The notes beneath the pieces were generated by a model. That model made no database searches. It was given only the letters and a program-made list of their open reading frames with translations, and was not told the origin of the DNA. DNA of 34,792 bases from an uncultured Lachnospiraceae bacterium (GTDB lineage: Bacteria; Bacillota; Clostridia; Lachnospirales; Lachnospiraceae), in NCBI GenBank assembly GCA_934402055.1, contig CAKRTC010000025.1, positions 1-34,792 on the forward strand, given 5' to 3'. A program made the position numbers and the translations under genes. Positions 24,779 through 31,932 of this stretch are shown here, piece after piece. Within the stretch, counting starts at the first letter, position 1, and the number at the start of each line of letters is the position of its first letter.

Positions 24779-24868
24779 ATGACACAGAAGATGGTTATAG
24801 CTATAGTTGCCATAGCATCCATATGCGGTATTGCGATAACCGCACTCGGCACCATTAAGGACAAATAA
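24779..24868 (+). CDS. 29-residue single-pass membrane peptide in the ABC operon
   Basis: ATG at 24779 is preceded by AAGGAGG with ideal spacing (AAGGAGGCATATT). The frame encodes a 29-residue peptide: a short polar start (MTQK), a continuous hydrophobic stretch of about 20 residues rich in Ile, Ala and Val (MVIAIVAIASICGIAITALG), and a charged end (TIKDK), then TAA. It starts 11 nt after the ATPase stop, so it belongs to the same transcript. Size and layout resemble small transporter-associated membrane proteins such as KdpF or AcrZ, but I see no sequence relation to them. A stabilising or regulatory subunit of this transporter is an inference. Random occurrence of both a perfect ribosome binding site and a clean membrane helix is unlikely. 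Confidence 0.7.
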   Translation: MTQKMVIAIVAIASICGIAITALGTIKDK

Positions 24869-24917
24869 ATGTCTGATTCACCATTTCAACTTTTTTTGGT
24901 TTATCGGATATTTTGCG

Positions 24918-25043
24918 TTGAATGTCATGGCAGCCGATATATGAATATATAACTTTGTGAGCTCCCGTCAGCTTAGATTACGCTTTTTTAACTTGCGAAA
25001 GAGGTGAGAAAGCATGTGTCTTGTGCTGAAGGGAGCTTTTTTT
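24918..25043 (+). ncRNA. Candidate small RNA with own promoter and U-tract
   Basis: A promoter-like TTGAAT (24918-24923) with TATGAA (24940-24945) would start transcription near 24952. The ends then pair: AGCTCCC-G-TCAGC (24960-24972) with GCTGA-A-GGGAGCT (25025-25037), 12 pairs with one G-A mismatch. A run of seven T (25037-25043) follows. Inside, GCTTTTT (24982-24988) can pair with AGAAAGC (25007-25013), enclosing CTT-GCGA-AAG with a GNRA loop. The RNA would be about 92 nt. Alternatively this is an elaborate terminator for the ABC operon. No match to a known riboswitch or T-box is apparent. The 380-nt gap 24869-25248 otherwise holds a palindromic repeat and the hisZ promoter. Confidence 0.45.
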
Positions 25044-25070
25044 CGAAAAGCGGCTACTTACTCATGTTTT

Positions 25071-25130
25071 GGCGGCTCCTAAGTTCAGAAATTCTCCGAC
25101 AAGCAAGCTTGCATCGAATTTCTGAACTTG
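25071..25130 (+). repeat. Palindromic repeat element, copy 1
   Basis: AAGTTCAGAAATTC (25081-25094) and GAATTTCTGAACTT (25116-25129) are a perfect 14-bp inverted repeat around a 21-nt loop that contains the palindrome GCAAGCTTGC. It is preceded by GGCGGCTCCT. A related element lies at 33468-33526. Its first 28 positions, aligned without gaps, match copy 1 at 21, including AATTCTCCG; both copies also share TCGAATTT. It lies upstream of the hisZ promoter. Confidence 0.65.
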
Positions 25131-25172
25131 TAGCCTGTATCATCATTATGTATAAAAGTACAATCGCTTTTG

Positions 25173-25201
25173 TTGACTTTGCAGCACTTTAGTGTGATAA
25201 T
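25173..25201 (+). promoter_or_regulatory. his operon promoter
   Basis: TTGACT (25173-25178), a 17-nt spacer and GATAAT (25196-25201) with an extended -10 (TGTGATAAT). The predicted leader is about 40 nt, too short for a T-box or a peptide attenuator. GGGG about 9 nt before ATG 25249 is the likely ribosome binding site. Confidence 0.7.
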
Positions 25202-25248
25202 GTGATAGCAAGATGAACTTCTAACATTATGAAAACGGGGATCTATAT

Positions 25249-26382
25249 ATGGAGATCAATGAGACAGTATTAAAAGAAGAAGAGAGGATAGCATTTATTC
25301 TGCGTTCATTATACAGGCAGTATGGCTTCCTTCAGTACAAAATGAGTAAATTCGAGGAATACGACCTCTATGCCAATTGCAGGGATTTCCTTGTTTCGGA
25401 CAATATCATTACATTTACGGATACCAACGGCAAGCTGATGGCTCTTAAGCCCGATGTTACGCTTTCCATAGTCCGCAGCACAAAAGATATACCGGGTTAT
25501 GTCAACAAGGTATTTTATAATGAAAATGTCTATAGGGTTTCTCACGGTTCACATGCCTTTAAGGAGATCATGCAGGTCGGACTTGAGTGCATAGGTGCTA
25601 TCGACGATTACAATATCTTTGAGACAGTACTGCTTGCGGTAAAGAGTCTCGCTGCGATATCCTCAGAGCATATATTAAGTCTGTCTCATCTTAATATCAT
25701 AAGCTCATTGCTTGAGGAACTCGGACTTGATAAGGAAGAGCAAAAGCAGGCGGTTAAGCTTATAGGCAACAAAAATATGCATGAATTCAAAAAATTCTGC
25801 GAGGAGGCGCAGGCTAAGCGTAATGAGCCTGCCACACGCAATATTGATGAAGTCATAGATATACTCATGCTTAATGACGAACCGTCCAAGGTCATAGAGA
25901 TACTTGAGACCAAGGGCTGCGATTCAAAGGCTGTCAACGAGCTTAAAGCTCTTACCACCATGCTGAATGCGGCAGGTGAGGGTGAAAGGATAGTTATAGA
26001 TTTCTCTGTTGTGAGCGACCTCAACTATTATAACGGTATTGTATTTAAGGGCTATATCAAGGGTGTGCCGGAGAGCGTACTTAACGGCGGACAGTATGAT
26101 GCCCTGCTTAAGAAGATGGAGAAGTCTCAGAGGGCTGTAGGTTTTGCCGTATATATGGATTTTCTTGAGAGATATTTTGAGAAGGATGAGCCATATGAGC
26201 TTGATGCAGTTATTAAGTATGATGAGAATACGGATAGGAGATATCTGTTTAATGCCGTACAAGTCGCGCTTAATAAGGGGCTCAAGGTTACGGCACAAAA
26301 GGAGATATCCGATAAGCTGAGATATAAGACTTTGTATCGAGTTGACGAATACGGTGCTCTTAAGGAGGTGTCAAATGCTTAA
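25249..26382 (+). CDS. hisZ: ATP phosphoribosyltransferase regulatory subunit HisZ
   Basis: HisZ is a catalytically inactive relative of histidyl-tRNA synthetase that forms the hetero-octameric ATP-PRT with short HisG and confers histidine feedback. The 377-residue protein shows the class II synthetase core: YRQYGFLQYKMSKFEEYDLY, ALKPDVTLSIVRSTKD and NENVYRVSHGSHAFKEIMQVGLECIGAID (motif 2 region). The C-terminal part has SDLNYYNGIVFKGYIKGVPESVLNGGQYDALL. It lacks a tRNA anticodon-binding domain, which separates it from HisS. It is first in the operon behind its own promoter. Its end overlaps hisG by 8 nt, and the hisG Shine-Dalgarno lies inside it. Confidence 0.95.
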   Translation: MEINETVLKEEERIAFILRSLYRQYGFLQYKMSKFEEYDLYANCRDFLVSDNIITFTDTNGKLMALKPDVTLSIVRSTKDIPGYVNKVFYNENVYRVSHGSHAFKEIMQVGLECIGAIDDYNIFETVLLAVKSLAAISSEHILSLSHLNIISSLLEELGLDKEEQKQAVKLIGNKNMHEFKKFCEEAQAKRNEPATRNIDEVIDILMLNDEPSKVIEILETKGCDSKAVNELKALTTMLNAAGEGERIVIDFSVVSDLNYYNGIVFKGYIKGVPESVLNGGQYDALLKKMEKSQRAVGFAVYMDFLERYFEKDEPYELDAVIKYDENTDRRYLFNAVQVALNKGLKVTAQKEISDKLRYKTLYRVDEYGALKEVSNA

Positions 26383-27013
26383 TATAGCTCTCCCTAAGGG
26401 AAGATTAGGCGAAAAGGTATATGAGATGTTCGAGAAGGCAGGCTATGATTGTCCTTCTATACATGAAAAGAACCGCAAACTCATATTTGAAAATAAAGAG
26501 AAGGATATATGCTTCTTCTGGGTCAAGCCCTCGGACGTTAACATTTACGTGGAAAGAGGCGCTGCCGATATAGGTGTAGCCGGTAAGGACATACTGCTTG
26601 AGTACGAGCCGGATGTATATGAGCTTGTCGATCTTGATATCGGAAAATGTATGATGGCTGAGGCTGCAAGAAACGGCTATATCGATCAGATACAGAGGAC
26701 TAAGCGTGTAGCAACAAAGTTTGAGAATATCGCAAGAAATTATTATGCCTCTATAGGCAGAGATATTGACATTATACATCTTAACGGCTCGATTGAGCTT
26801 GCTCCGATACTCGGACTGTCGGATGTTATAGTTGATATTGTCGAGACCGGAACCACCTTAAAGGAAAATGATCTTGCCGTTGTCGAGAAGATAGTTGACA
26901 TAAGTGCAAGACTGATAGCCAATAAATCCTCTTATGAATTCAAAAAAGCTCAGATCAATGCCATTGCGGACGCATTGCGAGAGCAGACAGAGCAGAGAAA
27001 AGAAAAGGCATAA
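26375..27013 (+). CDS. hisG: ATP phosphoribosyltransferase catalytic subunit HisG (short form)
   Basis: HisG condenses ATP and PRPP in the first step of histidine synthesis. The 212-residue protein is the short form that lacks the C-terminal regulatory domain and needs HisZ, encoded just upstream. Signatures are MLNIALPKGRLGEKVYEMFEKAGYD, IYVERGAADIGVAGKDILLE, VATKFENIARNYY and the PRPP loop IVDIVETGTTLKENDL. The ATG at 26375 has AAGGAGG 6 nt upstream. A longer TTG start at 26342 would add 11 residues with no ribosome binding site, so I reject it. hisD starts 3 nt after the stop. Confidence 0.96.
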   Translation: MLNIALPKGRLGEKVYEMFEKAGYDCPSIHEKNRKLIFENKEKDICFFWVKPSDVNIYVERGAADIGVAGKDILLEYEPDVYELVDLDIGKCMMAEAARNGYIDQIQRTKRVATKFENIARNYYASIGRDIDIIHLNGSIELAPILGLSDVIVDIVETGTTLKENDLAVVEKIVDISARLIANKSSYEFKKAQINAIADALREQTEQRKEKA

Positions 27014-27016
27014 GCA

Positions 27017-28306
27017 ATGATTAAGATACTTAAATACGGTGAAATACCGAACAGCGAGCTGTTCAGCCGAAGTGATGCGTTGAATGATGTATCGGCTACC
27101 GTGGCCGATATACTTGAAAATGTAAAGAAAAACGGTGATAAGGCTCTGCTTGAATATACAGCAAGATTTGACAAGGTAGAACTTGGCTCGTTAGAGCTAG
27201 ATGAAGCCGAGCTTGAGGAATCGATCTCAAAGGTCGAGCCGGAATTTATCAAGGTGCTTGAGAGAGCAGCCTCCAATATAAGAGCCTTTCACAGCCGTCA
27301 GGTAAGAAACAGCTTCATATTGAACGAGCAGGACGGCGTGGTGATCGGACAGAAGATAATGCCTATAGAGAGAGTCGGTATCTATGTTCCTGACGGAACC
27401 GCTCCGCTTTCATCCACGGTGCTTATGGACACTATTCCTGCCAAGATAGCAGGCTGCAGAGAGATAATAATGGTTTCCTCTCCTAATGCAGACGGACATA
27501 TCAATCCTTATATCGTTGCTGCCGCAAAGGTAGCGGGAGTAGACAGGATATTTAAGGTCGGAGGCGCACAGGCTATAGCGGCACTTGCCTTCGGAACCGA
27601 GAGCATACCTAAAGTGGATAAGATAGTAGGTCCGGGAAGTGCATATGTAGCGGAGGCGAAAAAGCAGGTATACGGCAAGGTATCCATAGATATGATAGCA
27701 GGACCGAGCGAGATACTTGCAGTTGCTGACGGCAAGACGAATCCGAGACATATAGCTGCCGATATGCTTTCACAGGCAGAGCATGATTATAATGCCTCGG
27801 CAGTGCTAGTCACAGACTCTGAAGAGCTTGCCAAAGCTGTGCGTGATGAGATAGAGCTTCAGCTTAAGGAGCTTCCTCGTGAAGAGATAGCAAGAGCCTC
27901 GATAGATAATAACGGCAAGATAATCGTTGCAGATGATCTGCTCAGAGCCATTGATATTGCAAATGAGATCGCTCCGGAGCATCTTGAGCTGTGCGTGGAC
28001 AATCCTTTTGATTATCTGGATAAGATAAAGCATGCCGGATCGATATTCATGGGCAGAAACTGTCCTGAAGCGGTAGGTGATTATTTTGCGGGACCTAATC
28101 ATACACTCCCCACAAGCGGAACGGCAAGATTCTTCAGTCCTTTATCTGTAGATGATTTTGTCAAGAAGTCGCAGTACACTTATTTTTCTGCCGAAGCCCT
28201 GGATAAGGTTGCAGAGGATATAGCAATGTTTGCGGAGAAGGAAGAACTGAGAGGACACGCAAGAAGCGTATTGATACGCTCGGAAGACCGAAGAAAATTA
28301 ATATAA
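27017..28306 (+). CDS. hisD: Histidinol dehydrogenase HisD
   Basis: HisD oxidises L-histidinol to L-histidine in two NAD-dependent steps with a catalytic zinc. The 429-residue protein is of normal length. Signatures are VGIYVPDGTAPLSSTVLM, KVGGAQAIAALAFGTESIPKVDKIVGPGSAYVAEAKKQVYG and IDMIAGPSEILAVADG. Zinc ligands are visible in LSQAEHD (Gln and His), VGDYFAGPNH (Asp) and ELRGHARS (His). ATG 27017 lies 3 nt after hisG with AAAAGG upstream. After the stop, a 144-nt spacer with a hairpin separates it from hisC. Confidence 0.97.
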   Translation: MIKILKYGEIPNSELFSRSDALNDVSATVADILENVKKNGDKALLEYTARFDKVELGSLELDEAELEESISKVEPEFIKVLERAASNIRAFHSRQVRNSFILNEQDGVVIGQKIMPIERVGIYVPDGTAPLSSTVLMDTIPAKIAGCREIIMVSSPNADGHINPYIVAAAKVAGVDRIFKVGGAQAIAALAFGTESIPKVDKIVGPGSAYVAEAKKQVYGKVSIDMIAGPSEILAVADGKTNPRHIAADMLSQAEHDYNASAVLVTDSEELAKAVRDEIELQLKELPREEIARASIDNNGKIIVADDLLRAIDIANEIAPEHLELCVDNPFDYLDKIKHAGSIFMGRNCPEAVGDYFAGPNHTLPTSGTARFFSPLSVDDFVKKSQYTYFSAEALDKVAEDIAMFAEKEELRGHARSVLIRSEDRRKLI

Positions 28307-28361
28307 ATCGGATGACATTCGGCATATATAAGATTGTATTTTAGTATGATTGTTTTTTAAT

Positions 28362-28416
28362 AAGGAGCTGTGTTATTTTCCTGAGAAAAAGCATATATTA
28401 GCATAATAAAACACAG
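28362..28416 (+). promoter_or_regulatory. Hairpin with orphan Shine-Dalgarno in the hisD-hisC spacer
   Basis: AAGGAG (28362-28367) directly abuts an imperfect stem, CTGTGTTATTTT (28368-28379) with AATAAAACACAG (28405-28416), 10 of 12 pairs. No sensible start codon follows the AAGGAG: a GTG two bases on reads only four codons. It could be a relic or a regulatory hairpin. I see no strong promoter in this spacer. Confidence 0.35.
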
Positions 28417-28450
28417 GCCGTGAAGCATTTGCATAAGAAAGAGCAGCAAG

Positions 28451-29518
28451 ATGAGCAGATTTTTTACAAAAACACTGAGTGCATTAGAGCCTTATACTCC
28501 GGGCGAACAGCCTCAGGATATGAAATATATAAAGCTTAATACTAATGAGTCTCCTTTTGAGCCTTCAGCCAAAGCAAAGGCTGTTGCCGCAGAGCATGAG
28601 AGAGCACTCAATCTCTATTCGGATCCGAGCTGTAAGCTGGTTATTGAAAAACTTGCCGAGATCTATGATGTGGATCCGGCAAATGTAATACTCGGAAACG
28701 GCTCCGACGAGCTTTTGTTTTTCTCATTCAGAGCATTTTGTGATGAGGACAGAAAGGCTGTTTTTCCGGATATCAGCTACGGCTTCTACCCGGTATTTGC
28801 ACAGATAAACAAAGTTCCGTATAAGGAGATCCCGCTTAAAGAAGATCTGAGTATAGATACTTCGGACTATAAAGAGACAGGAAACACCATATACATAGCC
28901 AATCCGAATGCACCTACGGGACTTACACTTCCTGTATCAACTATCGAAGAACTGGTAAAGTCACATCCGGATGATGTTGTGGTTATAGATGAGGCATATG
29001 TAGACTTCGGAGGGGACTCCTGTGTGAGACTTACCAAGAAATTTGATAACATACTTGTTATTCAGACTTTTTCAAAGTCACGTTCACTTGCAGGAGCACG
29101 TATAGGCTTTGCCATAGGAAGCAAGGAACTTATCAACGATATGAATACAGTCAAGTTCTCGGTCAATCCTTACAACATTAATTCAATGACCATGGCAATG
29201 GCTTACGGCATCCTCTGTGACGAAGAGCAGACCAAGGCAAACTGCCGCATCATTGCCGAGAACAGGGACAATACCATAAAAGCATTAAAGGAGCTTGGCT
29301 TTGAAACGACAGATTCCAAATCAAACTTCATTTTCGCAAAGAGCGATAAGATAAGCGGAGGAGAATTATACTCTGAGCTTAAGAAAAAAGGCATACTTGT
29401 GAGACATTTCGATAAGGAACGTATCAGGGAATACAACCGTATCAGTGTAGGCACAAAGGAACAGATGGATGCATTTTTAAAAGCGGTTTCTGAGATCCTG
29501 GAGGAAACATCAATATGA
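28451..29518 (+). CDS. hisC: Histidinol-phosphate aminotransferase HisC
   Basis: HisC is a PLP enzyme that transfers an amino group from glutamate to imidazole-acetol phosphate. The 355-residue fold-type I aminotransferase shows LNTNESPFEPS at the N-terminus, ILGNGSDELLFFSFRAF, YIANPNAPTGL, VVIDEAYVDFGGDS, and the Schiff-base lysine K209 in TFSKSRSLAGARIGFAIG. The N-terminal NTNESPF and the operon position favour HisC over a general aromatic aminotransferase. The ribosome binding site AAGAAAGAG is moderate. It ends in an ATGA overlap with hisB. Confidence 0.95.
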   Translation: MSRFFTKTLSALEPYTPGEQPQDMKYIKLNTNESPFEPSAKAKAVAAEHERALNLYSDPSCKLVIEKLAEIYDVDPANVILGNGSDELLFFSFRAFCDEDRKAVFPDISYGFYPVFAQINKVPYKEIPLKEDLSIDTSDYKETGNTIYIANPNAPTGLTLPVSTIEELVKSHPDDVVVIDEAYVDFGGDSCVRLTKKFDNILVIQTFSKSRSLAGARIGFAIGSKELINDMNTVKFSVNPYNINSMTMAMAYGILCDEEQTKANCRIIAENRDNTIKALKELGFETTDSKSNFIFAKSDKISGGELYSELKKKGILVRHFDKERIREYNRISVGTKEQMDAFLKAVSEILEETSI

Positions 29519-30102
29519 GAAAAGCCGAAATCAAGCGTGATACAGCAGAGACAAAGATAAGCCTTAAACTCGATCTTGACGGTAGAGGGAATTCTAAAGT
29601 TTCTACCGGAGTGGGTTTTCTTGATCATATGCTGACACTTTTTGCAAAGCACGGACACTTTGATCTCGAGATAAGCTGCATAGGAGATACTCAGGTGGAT
29701 GATCATCATTCTACAGAGGATATAGGCATCTGTCTCGGAAAAGCCTTTGCAAACGCTCTGGGGGACAAGGCAGGCATATATCGCTACGGCGACATTACAC
29801 TTCCTATGGATGAGGCTCTGATACTTGCGGCTGTTGATATATCCGGAAGGTCATATCTCGGATATGCTCTTGAGATACCGACAGAGAAGGTCGGAAGCTT
29901 TGATACCGAGCTTGTTGAGGAATTCTGGACAGCATTTACATCCAATGCGGGGCTTGATCTCCACCTGAGACAGCTTGCCGGTAAGAATTCACATCATATC
30001 ATTGAGGGAGCCTTTAAGGCTGCCGGACGCGCATTGAGGAAGGCTGTTGCCATAGATCCGGATTTTGCTGATGAAATGCCAAGCACCAAAGGCGTGCTGT
30101 AA
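29515..30102 (+). CDS. hisB: Imidazoleglycerol-phosphate dehydratase HisB
   Basis: HisB dehydrates imidazoleglycerol phosphate to imidazole-acetol phosphate using a di-manganese site. The 195-residue monofunctional form has all the histidine-rich motifs: GVGFLDHMLTLFAKHGHFDL, DDHHSTEDIGICLGKA, and HLRQLAGKNSHHIIEGAFKAAGRALRKA. There is no fused phosphatase domain as in enteric HisB, so histidinol-phosphatase must come from elsewhere, here the PHP protein at 33554. It starts in the hisC stop by ATGA overlap. A 180-nt spacer follows. Confidence 0.97.
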   Translation: MRKAEIKRDTAETKISLKLDLDGRGNSKVSTGVGFLDHMLTLFAKHGHFDLEISCIGDTQVDDHHSTEDIGICLGKAFANALGDKAGIYRYGDITLPMDEALILAAVDISGRSYLGYALEIPTEKVGSFDTELVEEFWTAFTSNAGLDLHLRQLAGKNSHHIIEGAFKAAGRALRKAVAIDPDFADEMPSTKGVL

Positions 30103-30282
30103 GTCAGTAAATGCTTACGAAGGGCTGAAACTAAACTGGAAGGCGCAGTCTGAAAGCAAACAGGAAGGCGCTCTAGGAAACAGGTATGTAGATACCTCTA
30201 TATATTTGAACAGGCTGTCGGCGCATGCCGGATTATGCCAATCTCAGGCAGAATAAAGAATGAAAGTTGTTAGGTAGAGCAT
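30103..30282 (+). other. hisB-hisH spacer with hairpin and short repeat
   Basis: No gene is supported in this 180-nt gap. It contains two copies of GGAAGGCGC about 30 nt apart and a small hairpin, AGGTAT-GTAG-ATACCT (30182-30197). The GTAGATAC string recurs in the hisA-hisF spacer near 31858. A 63-codon frame crosses the gap, but it overlaps hisB, lacks a ribosome binding site and has no family features. Confidence 0.4.
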
Positions 30283-30897
30283 ATGTTAGCCATCATTGAT
30301 TACGGAGTGGGCAACCTTTTCTCACTCAAGAGTTCCATAGAAGCAATAGGTACGGAAAATGTCATAACAAGTGATCCGTCCGTTATTAAAAATGCAGATC
30401 ATATAATATTGCCCGGAGTCGGAGCCTTTGGAGATGCGATGGATAAACTGCGTTCCACAGGACTTGACAAAACTGTTATCGAAGCTGCTGCATCAGGGAT
30501 ACCGCTCCTTGGAATATGTGTCGGCATGCAGATGCTTTTTACGAAGGACTTTGAATACGGTGAGCATGACGGACTTGATCTTATACCCGGAGAAGTTCGT
30601 GACATAAGAGAGATAATCTCACCGGAGCTTAAGGTTCCGGAGATAGGCTGGAACTCGCTCCATATAACAAAAAATAAGTCAAAGCTCTTTGACGGCATTA
30701 AAGAAGGAGCTTATGTGTACTTTGTTCATTCTTATTCCGCAGTAAAATGCGATAAGGACATAAGTGCACTTACCGATTACAGCGTTCCTATAACTGCCGC
30801 AGTAGAGTCTGCAAATGTGTACGGCACTCAGTTCCATCCGGAAAAAAGCGGAGCGGTAGGACTCAGGATACTTGAGAATTTCTGTCATATAGCGTAA
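30283..30897 (+). CDS. hisH: Imidazole glycerol phosphate synthase, glutaminase subunit HisH
   Basis: HisH hydrolyses glutamine and channels ammonia to HisF. The 204-residue class I glutamine amidotransferase has the nucleophile C79 in GICVGMQMLF and the catalytic H185 and E187 in FHPEKSG. Other markers are MLAIIDYGVGNLFSLKSSIEA and ILPGVGAFGDAM. ATG 30283 follows AGGTAG at about 9 nt. It is separated from hisA by a 178-nt repeat-bearing spacer. Confidence 0.97.
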   Translation: MLAIIDYGVGNLFSLKSSIEAIGTENVITSDPSVIKNADHIILPGVGAFGDAMDKLRSTGLDKTVIEAAASGIPLLGICVGMQMLFTKDFEYGEHDGLDLIPGEVRDIREIISPELKVPEIGWNSLHITKNKSKLFDGIKEGAYVYFVHSYSAVKCDKDISALTDYSVPITAAVESANVYGTQFHPEKSGAVGLRILENFCHIA

Positions 30898-30924
30898 GGA
30901 ACTCAGACTTGGGAGCTTATGCTG

Positions 30925-31022
30925 ATAGCTTAAAGCAAGCCGAACGCGTGATAGAGAAATCTTTTTGGAGAGCTTAAAGAAAGCAGTATTTGGAAATTTC
31001 CATCGCATAGCTTAAAGCAAGC
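30925..31022 (+). repeat. Short repeats in the hisH-hisA spacer
   Basis: ATAGCTTAAAGCAAGC occurs twice without change (30925-30940 and 31007-31022). A third, imperfect copy, AGAGCTTAAAGAAAGC (30969-30984), lies between them. A perfect 12-bp palindrome, TGGAAATTTCCA (30991-31002), sits between the second and third copies. No ORF is supported. The function is unknown. Confidence 0.65.
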
Positions 31023-31075
31023 ACGAAAGCAAACGGAACAAGGGAAACATTTTCATAAATAAGGAGAATAGATAT

Positions 31076-31795
31076 ATGCTGATATATCCTGCCATTGACC
31101 TCTACAAGGGAAAGGCTGTCAGATTGTATAAGGGCGATTACGAACAAATGACGGTATATTCGGAGCATCCCATTGAGATCGCCTTGGATTTTGAGGCTAA
31201 AAATGCAGAATGCATACATATGGTTGACCTCGAGGGTGCAAAGAACGGTGACACGCCGAATATTGATACTGTTAAAGAGATAGTTGCCGGAACAAAACTT
31301 TTTTCCGAGATAGGCGGCGGAATACGAAGCATGCAGGTGATAGATAAGTACCTTAATGCCGGAGTTAACAGAGTTATACTCGGTACTGCCGCGGTAAACG
31401 ACAGAGCTTTTCTTGAGGAAGCATCAAGGGAGTTTAACAAGGCACTCGCCGTAGGAGTAGATATACGTGACGGCAAGGTAGCTATCAAGGGCTGGACGGA
31501 AAAATCCGAGCATGACGCTTTTCAATTCTGTCATGAAATGCAGGAAATCGGTATAAAGACTATCATCTGCACGGATATATCAAGAGACGGGGCAATGAGA
31601 GGAACCAATCTTGAACTTTATAAGGAGCTCTCCGAGCAGCTGTCTATGGATATAATTGCTTCAGGCGGAGTGTCAAGCATGGATGATGTCATTAGGCTTC
31701 GTGACATGAAGCTCTACGGAGCCATAATAGGCAAGGCATATTATACCGGTGCGATCAGACTTGATGAAGCCGTGCGTCTTGCTAAGTTAGAGTAA
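31076..31795 (+). CDS. hisA: Phosphoribosylformimino-AICAR-ribonucleotide isomerase HisA
   Basis: HisA is a (beta/alpha)8 Amadori isomerase converting ProFAR to PRFAR. The 239-residue protein has the catalytic D8 in YPAIDLYKGKAVRLYKGDY and the second aspartate in TIICTDISRDGAMRG. Phosphate-binding loops are EIGGGIRSM and IIASGGVSSMDD. AAGGAG lies 9 nt before ATG 31076. A 137-nt spacer to hisF follows, with purine-rich, CTGCA-type short repeats and no supported gene. Confidence 0.97.
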   Translation: MLIYPAIDLYKGKAVRLYKGDYEQMTVYSEHPIEIALDFEAKNAECIHMVDLEGAKNGDTPNIDTVKEIVAGTKLFSEIGGGIRSMQVIDKYLNAGVNRVILGTAAVNDRAFLEEASREFNKALAVGVDIRDGKVAIKGWTEKSEHDAFQFCHEMQEIGIKTIICTDISRDGAMRGTNLELYKELSEQLSMDIIASGGVSSMDDVIRLRDMKLYGAIIGKAYYTGAIRLDEAVRLAKLE

Positions 31796-31932
31796 AAGCT
31801 GAAGCTGCAAGTATAGAAAAAACGTGCAGATCACAAAGTAAAATCAACAGGCAGTACGTAGATACAGAAAAATCTGCAGTCTGCAAGGCAGAGTACAGAT
31901 TATAGGATATTAGGTGTGAAAAAGGAAAAAAG

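Noticed and set aside
25004..25192. A 62-codon frame running through the candidate small RNA and palindrome
   Set aside because: GTG start with poor ribosome binding site, composition typical of random translation of structured DNA, and it crosses a perfect inverted repeat.
24869..25248. A histidine T-box or his-leader peptide upstream of hisZ
   Set aside because: No T-box GGTGGNACCGCG-type sequence and no histidine-rich short frame are present, and the best promoter leaves a leader of only about 40 nt.
30065..30256. A 63-codon frame across the hisB-hisH spacer
   Set aside because: It starts inside hisB in another frame, lacks a ribosome binding site and has no recognisable features.
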